DNA from: a bacterium
GTDB lineage: Bacteria; Bacillota_I; Bacilli_A; Izemoplasmatales; Izemoplasmataceae
DNA length: 32,624 bases
Assembly (NCBI GenBank): GCA_018400615.1
Contig: JAGYML010000010.1
Location: 1 to 32,624 of the forward strand
Direction of reading: 5' to 3'
The position numbers and the translations under genes were made by a program. Below are positions 24,191 to 32,002 of the stretch, piece after piece; within the stretch, counting starts at the first letter, position 1, and every line of letters begins with the position of its first letter. Below the pieces are notes generated by a model that made no database searches, had not been told where the DNA came from, and worked only from the letters and a program-made list of their open reading frames with translations.

Positions 24191-25219
24191 ATGACCTTGG
24201 ACAACAAAGAAAAGTTCGCACACGATTTATGCAGTTGGTTTCGCTCGAACAAGCGAACCCTGCCTTTTAGAATGGACAAGGATCCCTACAGGATATTTGT
24301 CAGCGAACTCATGCTCCAACAAACTCAAATTGATATGATGATTCCCTATTATGAACGATTCATGAAACGCTTTCCTACAATAAGGGCATTGGCTAGGGCC
24401 TCCATTGACGAGGTCATGGATATGTGGGCAGGCCTTGGCTATTACAGACGTGCGCGTTATTTGCATGAGAGTGCCCAAATGATTGAATCCGAATTTGGTG
24501 GTGTCTTTCCAAAAGACTTAAAAGCCATTGAAAGCCTTAAAGGGGTCGGCCGTTATACCGCCCGCGCCATTCATTCCATTGCGTATGGGAATCCATCTGT
24601 AGCAGTCGATGGAAATGTGATGCGTGTGATGGCAAGAATCCTGGGTTATCAAAAGGATATTCGTAAAAATGCGCACATGCGTGAAATTGAATCACTCCTT
24701 GAACCGGTCATCATCCATGAAGACCCCAGTGATTTTACCGAGGCCCTTATGGAGATGGGGGCACTCATATGTAAAAAGGCCAATCCGCTATGTGAAGTCT
24801 GTCCGCTGAAACCGCATTGTTTCGCATACAAACATAATAAACAGTCTGAACTCCCCGTCGTATCCAAACGCGCCAAAAAGTCTCATGAACACTATGCGAC
24901 GTTCATTGTTAAAAACGGCCCTGATATCTTTTTGGAAAAACGCCCAGAAGGCGGATTGCTCGGTGGGCTTTATGGCTTCATACAGTATGAAGGTCTGAGT
25001 TATGAAACTGCGCTTGAAAAGCTGATGAACCATTATGACTTCACAGTTGAAAAGACTGAAAAACTTGACGCATACAAACATGTCTTTACGCATAAAGTAT
25101 GGCACATGCAGGCCTACTTGATTCATGTCAAGGATTCAGGCAACGGCTTTTACAATCTAGAGAGCCTTCCAGCGATTTCCAATGCCCATAAAAAAATAAT
25201 TGATGATTTGAAAAAGTAA
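24191..25219 (+). CDS. mutY: A/G-specific adenine DNA glycosylase MutY
   Basis: Removes adenine mispaired with 8-oxoguanine. The 342 residues have the helix-hairpin-helix GLYCOSYLASE core: catalytic Glu39 (FVSELMLQQTQ), the HhH loop LKGVGRYTARAI and Asp140 (VDGNVMRV), then the [4Fe-4S] ligands Cys194, Cys201, Cys204 and Cys210 with C-x6-C-x2-C-x5-C spacing, and a C-terminal MutT-like domain for 8-oxoG recognition (ERxxGGLLGGLYGF region). The ATG at 24191 follows AAAGAGTG. It lies 15 bp after the PLD gene with no terminator in between. Oxidative-damage repair in a T-box transcript is unusual but may simply reflect an ancestral operon. Confidence 0.95.
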   Translation: MTLDNKEKFAHDLCSWFRSNKRTLPFRMDKDPYRIFVSELMLQQTQIDMMIPYYERFMKRFPTIRALARASIDEVMDMWAGLGYYRRARYLHESAQMIESEFGGVFPKDLKAIESLKGVGRYTARAIHSIAYGNPSVAVDGNVMRVMARILGYQKDIRKNAHMREIESLLEPVIIHEDPSDFTEALMEMGALICKKANPLCEVCPLKPHCFAYKHNKQSELPVVSKRAKKSHEHYATFIVKNGPDIFLEKRPEGGLLGGLYGFIQYEGLSYETALEKLMNHYDFTVEKTEKLDAYKHVFTHKVWHMQAYLIHVKDSGNGFYNLESLPAISNAHKKIIDDLKK

Positions 25220-25227
25220 AATCGCTG

Positions 25228-25258
25228 CCTCCTTTTAATCATTGGGTTGAATAGGAGG
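25228..25258 (+). promoter_or_regulatory. Possible Shine-Dalgarno-sequestering hairpin before radC
   Basis: CCTCCT at 25228-25233 is an exact complement of the radC ribosome-binding site AGGAGG at 25253-25258. With two more A-T pairs inside one mismatch it can close a hairpin with about 13 bases of loop. This would reduce RadC translation until opened. No ligand or protein is suggested. Confidence 0.45.
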
Positions 25259-25264
25259 AATACC

Positions 25265-25942
25265 ATGTTACTGATCAAAGAACTGCCTTTGAATGAAAGA
25301 CCGCGTGAACGATTGATTCATTATGGAAGAGAAGCGTTGTCGGTGCAGGAACTGATTGCGATTATTTTAAGAACGGGAAGCCGTGATCAAAGTGTCATAG
25401 CCCTTGCACAGAATCTCTTCAGGCAATGCGAAAGCATCCGCGCATTGAATCAACTTACCTACAAGGAACTGACTGGCATCAAAGGCGTAGGCCCTGCAAA
25501 GGCCGTTCAACTGATGGCGGCTTTGGAACTCGGCAAACGACTGATCGAAGAACCTTACAAGGATACCATCCAGTTGATGCGCCCTGAAATGGTGTATGAT
25601 TACATGAAAGTCGAAGTTGAAATGGAAACCCAGGAAAAGTTCTACGCGCTTTATCTGGATACGAAGGCCTGCCTCATCAAGAAGCACCTGCTTTTTGTAG
25701 GATCGCTTAGCAGCTCGCTTGTCCATCCCCGTGAACTCTTCAAACATGCGGTAAGACTCTCCGCCGCTTCCATCATCATTGTCCACAATCATCCCTCAGG
25801 GGACCCTGAACCTTCAAGAAGTGACAAATCCATCACAAAAACTATGATGGAAAGTGGTAAACTCATGGATATTGAAGTGATGGATCACATCATTATCGGC
25901 AAGGGACGCTTTTATTCATTCAAAGCCCAAAAAGTCATGTGA
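25265..25942 (+). CDS. radC: RadC family JAB/MPN+ domain protein
   Basis: The 225 residues have an N-terminal helix-hairpin-helix region (LTGIKGVGPAKAVQL) and a C-terminal JAB1/MPN+ metalloprotease-like domain with the zinc motif H-x-H-x7-S-x-x-D (His174, His176, Ser184, Asp187, read as HNHPSGDPEPSRSD). RadC is widely conserved and often called a DNA repair protein, but its biochemical role is unproven. The ATG at 25265 follows AGGAGG at 25253-25258; a TTG at 25247 has no ribosome-binding site. It follows mutY after a 45-bp gap with no clear terminator, as radC sits in the same relative region in Bacillus. Possible translational masking by a hairpin is noted separately. Confidence 0.95.
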   Translation: MLLIKELPLNERPRERLIHYGREALSVQELIAIILRTGSRDQSVIALAQNLFRQCESIRALNQLTYKELTGIKGVGPAKAVQLMAALELGKRLIEEPYKDTIQLMRPEMVYDYMKVEVEMETQEKFYALYLDTKACLIKKHLLFVGSLSSSLVHPRELFKHAVRLSAASIIIVHNHPSGDPEPSRSDKSITKTMMESGKLMDIEVMDHIIIGKGRFYSFKAQKVM

Positions 25943-25970
25943 ATTAAGCGGTTTTATTGAATGGATTTCC

Positions 25971-25999
25971 TTTACAATAAGGAATTTATCATGTATAAT
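25971..25999 (+). promoter_or_regulatory. Promoter of rplU-rpmA
   Basis: TTTACA (25971-25976), 17-bp spacer, perfect TATAAT (25994-25999). The transcript begins about 150 bp ahead of rplU and includes the L21 leader. A short hairpin TTTCCTT/AAGGAA at about 25966-25985 overlaps the -35. Confidence 0.75.
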
Positions 26000-26009
26000 G
26001 ATGTAAGTT

Positions 26010-26135
26010 GTTCTTATGAGAAGATTTTATTGACAAACTTTACCTGGTTTGGGACTCTTTTCATGCTAGCAGCATACCGCACAGAATGGGTCAAAAAGCA
26101 GAGAGAACTCTCACCCTAATGGCGAGTCTTGAAAT
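26010..26135 (+). promoter_or_regulatory. L21 leader RNA (ribosomal protein leader)
   Basis: This stretch contains the conserved core of the Firmicutes L21 leader: CATGCTAGCAGCATACCGCACAG at about 26063-26085 (only its GCTAGCAGC and ACCGCACAG parts are cited), followed by GGGTCAAAAAGCAGA and a hairpin GAGAGAACTCTC. It sits between a strong promoter and rplU. By family, the leader is thought to let L21 or another ribosomal protein repress its own operon. Ends and mechanism are uncertain. Confidence 0.85.
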
Positions 26136-26154
26136 TATGAGGAGGTGCTCACAC

Positions 26155-26463
26155 ATGTACGCAGTGATCGAAACAGGTGGAAAACAACTTCGTGTCGAAG
26201 AAGGCAAGGAAGTCTATGTTGAAAAACTCGACGCCAAAGAAGGCGAAAAAGTAACGTTTGACAATGTAATGTTAGTCGGCGGAGACAAACTTTCAGTCGG
26301 CAATCCATACGTTGCCAATGCTTCTGTAGAAGCAAAGGTTGTCAAACATGGCAAGCAACGTAAAATTGTTGTTTTCAAATACAAACCTAAAAAGAATTAC
26401 CATCGCAAACAAGGCCATAGACAGCCTTACACAAAACTCGAGATTACAGGCATCAAAGCCTAG
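26155..26463 (+). CDS. rplU: 50S ribosomal protein L21
   Basis: Large-subunit protein that binds 23S rRNA near L20. The 102 residues from the ATG at 26155 (GGAGGTG upstream) have the usual start [11 protein letters not shown] and the C-terminal [16 protein letters not shown] basic patch, as in Bacillus L21. In-frame sequence back to 26086 belongs to the leader RNA. It is preceded by the L21 leader and followed by rpmA after 37 bp. In Bacillus and most Firmicutes a protease gene (prp/ysxB) lies between the two; here there is none. Confidence 0.98.
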   Translation: MYAVIETGGKQLRVEEGKEVYVEKLDAKEGEKVTFDNVMLVGGDKLSVGNPYVANASVEAKVVKHGKQRKIVVFKYKPKKNYHRKQGHRQPYTKLEITGIKA

Positions 26464-26500
26464 CTCAAATAGCTATAGTCATACACGGAGGTGACGAATT

Positions 26501-26785
26501 ATGTTGATTGAACTTCAACTGATGCCACTTATGGCATCCAAAAAAGGTGTTGGATCGACCAAAAACGGTCGTGATTCAGAATCCAAACGTCTCGGAAGCA
26601 AACGTGCGGACGGTCAATTTTGTACTGCAGGATCCATCATCTACCGCCAACGCGGAACGAAGGTGCATCCCGGCAACAACGTCGGCCGCGGCGGAGACGA
26701 TACACTCTTTAGTAAAGTAGACGGTATCGTGAAATACGAACGCATTGGTAGAGACAAAAAACAAGCTTCTGTATATCCACAATAA
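26501..26785 (+). CDS. rpmA: 50S ribosomal protein L27 with N-terminal extension
   Basis: L27 reaches the peptidyl transferase centre with its N-terminus. The mature part, [15 protein letters not shown] onwards, is standard and ends in QASVYPQ. The ATG at 26501 is fixed by GGAGGTGAC at the right distance, giving a 94-residue protein with an 11-residue extension, [11 protein letters not shown], before ASKKG. Firmicutes have a short extension here (such as MLKLDLQFF) that Prp removes; in this window the extension departs from the usual LQFF form and no prp gene lies next to it. Other ATGs at 26522 and 26531 lack a ribosome-binding site, though 26531 would give an already trimmed MASKKG. It ends at a strong terminator. 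Confidence 0.95.
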   Translation: MLIELQLMPLMASKKGVGSTKNGRDSESKRLGSKRADGQFCTAGSIIYRQRGTKVHPGNNVGRGGDDTLFSKVDGIVKYERIGRDKKQASVYPQ

Positions 26786-26790
26786 CCGCT

Positions 26791-26822
26791 ATGGCAAACA
26801 GGCTATCCTGTTTGCCATTTTT
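26791..26822 (+). terminator. Intrinsic terminator after rpmA
   Basis: ATGGCAAACAGG (26791-26802), loop CTAT, CCTGTTTGCCAT (26807-26818), T residues to 26822. A 12-bp perfect stem. The next promoter's -35 lies inside the right arm. Confidence 0.93.
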
Positions 26823-26840
26823 ATTGCGCGCGTGTATAAT
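26812..26840 (+). promoter_or_regulatory. Promoter of the GNAT-kinase/obg unit, overlapping the rpmA terminator
   Basis: TTGCCA (26812-26817), 17-bp spacer, perfect TATAAT (26835-26840). The -35 is part of the rpmA terminator's right arm. Confidence 0.7.
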
Positions 26841-26871
26841 AAGCATTGAGGATAAGTTAAGGAGAAACTGT

Positions 26872-27867
26872 ATGATAAGACTTGCTGACAAATTCGACCT
26901 GGACATTATAGACTCGCTTAGTGAAAACGCCATTGATGCCATGCGGACTGCATCCATCAAGCAATGGGATTTTTCTTATCCAAGAAAACCCCATTTTTTT
27001 AAGGATGTAGAGGAAAACAGGCTTTATGTCAATGAAAGAGATGGCAGGATTGTTGGTGTGATGGCCCTTCTTGAAAGCGAAGCACACTACGACTCTATCA
27101 ACTGGTCAAGACCAAGTGGTCTTGTCATTCACCGCATGATTACCGACCCCAAAGTCCAGAACCAAGGGGTAGCCAGTGAACTTGTAATGTATGCTATCCA
27201 AGTTGCCAAATCGAAAAACATGAAAGCCATTCATGTGGATACCCATCCAGGCAATCCGAACATGCGTGCATTGCTTAAAAAGCACCAATTCAAATACCGC
27301 GGCTATATTGAATCCATTCACCGAAATGCGTATGAACGCATAGTGGAATCCGGATTTATCAAAAAAGTCGCCATATTCGGAAGCAGCGGGACGGGTAAAA
27401 CCACACTCGCAAGAACGCTTGGTGAAAAATTGAATCTTGATGTGCTTCACTTGGACACGGTTTATTGGAGAAAAAACTGGACGACTTTGCCAAAACCCGA
27501 ATTCACCCGCAAAATAAGACACTACATGCAAACCCACGAGCGGTTTGTCATGGATGGAAACTACACGAATTCAAAAACACTCAAAGACCGACTAGAGGTT
27601 TGTGATACACTGATACTTCTTAGATTTGACACGAAAAAAGCGCTCAAGGGTATCGTTGAACGAGAAGCTCAGTATAAACACCGGTTCAGAAGTGATATGG
27701 CCACAGGCTGTTATGAAGATATCGATCAGGAATTTTTACAATATGTAGCATTTTTTAATAATAAGAAACACAAAATTGAAGGCTTTCTCAACCGTTTGGA
27801 GAACAAGAAGCATGTGCTCATCTTTGATGACCGCACAGCGCTTCACTATTGGTTGAACAGTTTATGA
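26872..27867 (+). CDS. Fusion of GNAT acetyltransferase and FlaR-like P-loop (adenylate kinase-like) domain
   Basis: A 331-residue two-domain protein. Residues about 1-155 are GNAT-like: [28 protein letters not shown], and NQGVAS as the acetyl-CoA loop. Residues about 165-331 are a small P-loop kinase-like domain of the type annotated as DNA topology modulation protein Fla[10 protein letters not shown] (170-178), [25 protein letters not shown], then [13 protein letters not shown]. That label is old and its function is not established. AAGGAG at 26859-26864 supports the ATG at 26872. It occupies the position spo0B holds before obg in Bacillus and ends 10 bp before obg. Both domains keep their core motifs. 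Function unknown: possibly a nucleotide or nucleoside-analogue modifier. Confidence 0.8.
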   Translation: MIRLADKFDLDIIDSLSENAIDAMRTASIKQWDFSYPRKPHFFKDVEENRLYVNERDGRIVGVMALLESEAHYDSINWSRPSGLVIHRMITDPKVQNQGVASELVMYAIQVAKSKNMKAIHVDTHPGNPNMRALLKKHQFKYRGYIESIHRNAYERIVESGFIKKVAIFGSSGTGKTTLARTLGEKLNLDVLHLDTVYWRKNWTTLPKPEFTRKIRHYMQTHERFVMDGNYTNSKTLKDRLEVCDTLILLRFDTKKALKGIVEREAQYKHRFRSDMATGCYEDIDQEFLQYVAFFNNKKHKIEGFLNRLENKKHVLIFDDRTALHYWLNSL

Positions 27868-27877
27868 GGTGAGCACC

Positions 27878-29161
27878 ATGTTTGTAGATTTGGTTAAAAT
27901 TAAAATTAAAAGTGGTAAGGGTGGAGACGGCATGGCCGCGTTCCGCCGAGAAAAATACGTCCCCAAAGGCGGCCCTTCAGGCGGCGATGGTGGACGTGGT
28001 GGCAACATCGTGTTTATTGGAGATGAAGGCATAACCACATTGCTGGATTACCGTTATGACCGTCACAGAACGGCTGAAGACGGCGGGAACGGACAAAACA
28101 AGAAAAAACACGGAAAAGATGGCGAAGATGCGTTTTTGAAAGTACCGGTTGGAACCACCATCTTCAACGATGAAACCGGCAAAGTTCTTGCCGACATCAC
28201 GGAACACGGCCAAAAAGCCGTTATTTTGCGTGGCGGTCGCGGTGGACGCGGAAACGTCAAGTTCACCACCAGTCGAAACACCGCACCGAAAATCAGTGAG
28301 AACGGTGAACCTGGCGCAGAAATGGAAATACGCCTTGAACTTAAATTGCTGGCGGATGTAGGCTTGCTTGGGAAACCATCCGTAGGAAAAAGCACCATCC
28401 TGAGTGTCATTTCCAAAAGCCGACCGAAGATTGCCGATTACCACTTCACGACGATTCAACCGAATCTTGGGGTTACAGCCACGTCTGATCAGCGAAGTTT
28501 CGTAGTCGCCGATCTTCCAGGACTCATAGAAGGCGCCTCCCAAGGCCACGGACTCGGCATTCAGTTCTTACGTCATATCGAAAGAACCCGAGTCATCCTG
28601 CATGTCATCGATATGAGTGCTTTTGAAGGCAGAGACCCGTTTGAAGACTATGTCAACATCAACCGTGAACTTGAAGAATACGGTTTTGGACTTGAAGACA
28701 GACCTCAGATCATCATTGCCAACAAGATGGATATGCCGGCTTCAGAGGCAAACCTTGAATCTTTCAAGGCGCGTTATGAAGACCCGCATCCAATCATTCC
28801 AATCAGTGCGCTAACCCATGAAAACCTTGATAAGATGCTACTGAAAACGGCTGATTTCCTTGATGAACTTCCGATTTTCTCTCCATATGACAAAGAGGAT
28901 TTCGAAGAACATGTAACTTATACCTTCCAACCCGAGGATACCCCGTTCACTATCAGAAAAGGCGATGACGGTATCTTTGAAATTGGAGGCGAAGGCTTGC
29001 AACGCCTCTTTGAAATGACTGATTTCAAAGAGGATCAATCGGTTAGACGCTTTGCCCGCCAACTCAAGATTATGGGCGTTGACAAAGAACTCAGAAATCT
29101 TGGTGTGGAAAACGGAGACATGGTCAGAATATTCAGCAACGAATTTGAATTCCTGGATTAA
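27878..29161 (+). CDS. obg: Obg/CgtA GTPase
   Basis: Essential GTPase in late 50S assembly and stress responses. The 427 residues show the three Obg domains: the glycine-rich Obg fold (about 1-155, [13 protein letters not shown] and RGGRGGRGN), the G domain with P-loop GKPSVGKST (165-173), G3 [10 protein letters not shown] and G4 NKMD, and the C-terminal OCT domain (about 350-427). The usual P-loop GFPSVGKST has Lys for Phe here, a minor change. GAGGTGAG lies before the ATG at 27878; an in-frame GTG at 27869 overlaps it. Co-transcribed with the GNAT-kinase gene and close to rplU-rpmA as in Bacillus, grouping ribosome-assembly functions. Confidence 0.97.
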   Translation: MFVDLVKIKIKSGKGGDGMAAFRREKYVPKGGPSGGDGGRGGNIVFIGDEGITTLLDYRYDRHRTAEDGGNGQNKKKHGKDGEDAFLKVPVGTTIFNDETGKVLADITEHGQKAVILRGGRGGRGNVKFTTSRNTAPKISENGEPGAEMEIRLELKLLADVGLLGKPSVGKSTILSVISKSRPKIADYHFTTIQPNLGVTATSDQRSFVVADLPGLIEGASQGHGLGIQFLRHIERTRVILHVIDMSAFEGRDPFEDYVNINRELEEYGFGLEDRPQIIIANKMDMPASEANLESFKARYEDPHPIIPISALTHENLDKMLLKTADFLDELPIFSPYDKEDFEEHVTYTFQPEDTPFTIRKGDDGIFEIGGEGLQRLFEMTDFKEDQSVRRFARQLKIMGVDKELRNLGVENGDMVRIFSNEFEFLD

Positions 29162-29168
29162 TAATTAA

Positions 29169-29198
29169 TTTGTATACAAACGAATAAACCTATACAAT
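29169..29198 (+). promoter_or_regulatory. Promoter of the mgtE-mgtE-ruvA unit with overlapping palindrome
   Basis: TTGTAT (29170-29175), 17-bp spacer, TACAAT (29193-29198). The perfect 12-bp palindrome TTTGTATACAAA (29169-29180) covers the -35 and could be a repressor site. The gap to obg is 52 bp, too short for an M-box riboswitch. Confidence 0.5.
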
Positions 29199-29213
29199 GT
29201 TAGGAGGCTTATC

Positions 29214-30563
29214 ATGAATGACTATCAAGCGCTTTTTGATGTGGATGCCAATGATCTTGAAGAAAGATTGAACGACTACCATCCCTCGGACTTGGCACTT
29301 TGGCTTGTGGTCTATGAGGCCTCCTTTTGTGTGACAATACTCAATAGGCTTTCCATACAGTTTGCGGCGGACATCCTGAATTTCATGGAAGTCACGAAAG
29401 CAGCTGATATCCTCAATGCGTTTGACACATTGAAAGCCTCAAAGCTGATTATGGAAATGGACACTGATGAAGCAACTGATGTCCTCAAACTTTTCGATCA
29501 GACAAAAAAACGCACCCTCCTCAGTAAACTGGCGCCGAAAGACCGTGCCATGATGAACCGTTTCCTTGGCTATGTTGAAGACAGTGCCGGGGCTATCATG
29601 ACCAGTGAAGCCATTGTGCTTAACAAGACCATGGATGTCAAGGATGCCATGCGCGTGCTGGTTCAATCGGCGGTTTCCGCTGAAAGCATCCAAACGCTTT
29701 TTGTGACGGATGAAGCGAACCTCCTTGAAGGGGTGGTTGAACTCAAAGCCCTGATTCAAGCACGGTCGCCTAAAGACATAGCTGAACTCATGGTTGAAGA
29801 CGTCATCACCGTTTATACGGATACCCCCGCAGAGGACGCCGCCAAGATGATGCGTAACTACCAGATATACCTGCTTCCAGTTGTGGATCACGATTATGCT
29901 TTTCAAGGCATCATCACACTTGATGATGCCGCCGACATCCTAGAAGACGCCACGAGTGAGGATTATGCTCGCTTTGCAAACGTAAGTTCTGAAGCAACCA
30001 TTCGTGATTCCGTATTTAAAAGCGCCATTCACAGACTGCCCTGGCTCACCCTTCTTTTAGGGCTCGGTCTGATCATTTCAGGTATTATTTCAGGTTTTGA
30101 AAACACCCTCGGTGAAGTGACAGTCATTGTGCTTTTTCAGCCCCTCATCCTGGGGATGGCAGGGAACACCGGAACGCAGAGCCTTGCGGTGACGATACGA
30201 GGACTTTCCAATGATTATTATACAACCAAAAGTGACGCGAGAAGCCATGTGATTAGTGAACTCAAAAGCGGGATGTTGAATGGTCTCGCCATTGGAACTT
30301 TGGGTTTTATGACGACAATCGGCTTTCTTTACACTACGAACCTGCTTGACGCGAACCCGTTGCTTGTAGGACTCACTGTGGCCTTGTCGCTTGTTGCCTC
30401 ACTAAGTGTCGCCAGTCTATTTGGCACGATCGTACCTTTGACATTGCACAGATACAAGCTGGACCCGGCTGTAGCGAGCGGGCCCTTTATCACCACGTTG
30501 AATGATGTCATTGCGCTCGTTATCTATTTTTCGCTCGCCACCCTCATCATCATGACCTTGTAG
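29214..30563 (+). CDS. mgtE: MgtE-type magnesium transporter, first tandem copy
   Basis: Mg2+-gated channel of the inner membrane. The 449 residues have an N-terminal helical domain, two CBS domains (about 130-250; VVDHDYAFQGIITLDDAADIL) and five membrane helices. The pore signature PLILGMAGNTGTQS is intact, as is the last-helix DPAVASGPFITTLND with the ion-selecting Asp. GGAGG precedes the ATG. It is followed 16 bp later by a second mgtE and then ruvA, apparently one transcript. The N-terminal domain seems short, beginning with about 20 residues of helix, so some acidic Mg2+-sensing sites may differ. Subcopy roles (high or low Mg2+) cannot be assigned. Confidence 0.94.
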   Translation: MNDYQALFDVDANDLEERLNDYHPSDLALWLVVYEASFCVTILNRLSIQFAADILNFMEVTKAADILNAFDTLKASKLIMEMDTDEATDVLKLFDQTKKRTLLSKLAPKDRAMMNRFLGYVEDSAGAIMTSEAIVLNKTMDVKDAMRVLVQSAVSAESIQTLFVTDEANLLEGVVELKALIQARSPKDIAELMVEDVITVYTDTPAEDAAKMMRNYQIYLLPVVDHDYAFQGIITLDDAADILEDATSEDYARFANVSSEATIRDSVFKSAIHRLPWLTLLLGLGLIISGIISGFENTLGEVTVIVLFQPLILGMAGNTGTQSLAVTIRGLSNDYYTTKSDARSHVISELKSGMLNGLAIGTLGFMTTIGFLYTTNLLDANPLLVGLTVALSLVASLSVASLFGTIVPLTLHRYKLDPAVASGPFITTLNDVIALVIYFSLATLIIMTL

Positions 30564-30579
30564 GAGAAAGGATGGTTTC

Positions 30580-31986
30580 ATGGCACGTCTCAAATTGATG
30601 ACCCGGCAGTCCACCAGGGACCTATCGCTTTATTTGCAAAAGAAAAAAAGCGACAGTGCCATCCGCACGCGTCTGAAAAAAGCCCATCCTTATGACATAG
30701 GTGAGGCTTTGATCAAGGTGGAACCCGAGATTAAATCCCGTATTTTTTCGCTTATCACCGTTGACAAGCTCTCACAGACTTTTGAACACATGGAAAAAGA
30801 ACACGTAGCCTCCAATCTTCATTTGGTTAACGATAAAAAGCTTTCCATGGTTCTTGAGAACATGGAATTAGATGAAATCGCCGAACTCTTCATTCATCTG
30901 GGTGAAGAGGCCATGGCCACAACAATGAGTCACATGAGCAAAGAAAAAAGGAAAGCTCTTAACAAAATACTCAAATACAACATTCTCAGTGTCGGTGGTC
31001 AGATGAACAACGACTACATTGAATTGTCATCATCCATGACTATCAAGGAAGCCATGCGTTTACTTATCAGCCGCGTAGAGGACATGGAAGTCATCGATAC
31101 GCTCTTCGTGGTGGATGACGCAAAACATTTAGAAGGCCTGGTCGATCTCAGGGATTTGATTGTGGCAAAACATCCAAGCACCATCGAAGCTATTATGTAC
31201 ACAAACTTTTACAGTGCCCATGTTGATGATCTCATGCAGGATGCAATCAGTGAAATAAAACGCTACGATGCACCCCTTACCCCCGTTGTGAATGACGAAG
31301 GGATCTTGGAAGGCGTCGTCTCGCTGGATGATGTAATGGACGCCATTGAAGAAGAAAGCCATGATGACTATGCCAAGCTTGCCGGGGTCAACACGGAAGA
31401 CTTCATTTATGATACTCCGTTCAAAAAAGCAAAAAGCCGTTTTCCATGGCTGGCACTGATGCTGGGGCTCAATTTGATTGTGACGAGTGTCTTGAGTGGT
31501 TTTGAAGACACCATCGCAGCCCTCACCGCCCTCGTCCTTTTCCAACCCCTCATTTTAGGAATGGCTGGGAACATAGGAACACAGAGTCTTGCGGTGACCA
31601 TACTCAAATTATCAGAAGAGTCCTTCCCAAAATTCAAAAATACGCTCAAACACATTTCACGGGAAGTGTCCATCGGCCTCATCAATGGATTCTTGCTAGG
31701 GGTGCTAGGGTTTGCGATGGCTACAGTGTTTTTATTGTTTGCGCCAATGGGCGTGGTTGAAGCGGGAACTGTGATGGCTTCACAAATAGGAATGGTCGTA
31801 GGACTTGCAATATTTTCCGCTCTCACAGTATCCACACTGCTTGGCAGCATGATTCCAATGATTTTGAACAAAATCCATATAGATCCCGCCATTGCAAGCG
31901 GTCCCTTCATTACAACCTTGAATGATATAAGTGCCCTAATCGTGTATTTCACACTCGCCAGTGTGTTGATTCTTACATTACTCTAA
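30580..31986 (+). CDS. mgtE: MgtE-type magnesium transporter, second tandem copy
   Basis: A paralogue of the preceding gene: 468 residues with the same plan, including N domain (about 12-130), paired CBS domains (TLFVVDDAKHLEGLVDLRDLI and VVNDEGILEGVVSLDDVMDAIEEE), the pore motif PLILGMAGNIGTQS and DPAIASGPFITTLND. It is diverged throughout outside the membrane signatures, so the duplication is not recent. AGGAGAAAGG lies just before the ATG. It is followed by ruvA after 16 bp. Both copies keep their cation-pathway residues, so both may be functional; the alternatives are a heterodimer or division of labour. No frameshift is seen. Confidence 0.93.
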   Translation: MARLKLMTRQSTRDLSLYLQKKKSDSAIRTRLKKAHPYDIGEALIKVEPEIKSRIFSLITVDKLSQTFEHMEKEHVASNLHLVNDKKLSMVLENMELDEIAELFIHLGEEAMATTMSHMSKEKRKALNKILKYNILSVGGQMNNDYIELSSSMTIKEAMRLLISRVEDMEVIDTLFVVDDAKHLEGLVDLRDLIVAKHPSTIEAIMYTNFYSAHVDDLMQDAISEIKRYDAPLTPVVNDEGILEGVVSLDDVMDAIEEESHDDYAKLAGVNTEDFIYDTPFKKAKSRFPWLALMLGLNLIVTSVLSGFEDTIAALTALVLFQPLILGMAGNIGTQSLAVTILKLSEESFPKFKNTLKHISREVSIGLINGFLLGVLGFAMATVFLLFAPMGVVEAGTVMASQIGMVVGLAIFSALTVSTLLGSMIPMILNKIHIDPAIASGPFITTLNDISALIVYFTLASVLILTLL

Positions 31987-32002
31987 CAAAGGAGACAATG
32001 CC

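Noticed and set aside
26461-26475. Short TAGCT/AGCTA hairpin between rplU and rpmA
   Set aside because: A 5-bp stem with an AT-rich loop is weak and likely incidental.
28063-28416. Open frame on the minus strand within obg
   Set aside because: Proline-rich reading of the glycine-rich Obg fold; a shadow.
29162-29213. M-box or other metal riboswitch before mgtE
   Set aside because: Only 52 bp are available, with a promoter and ribosome-binding site in them.
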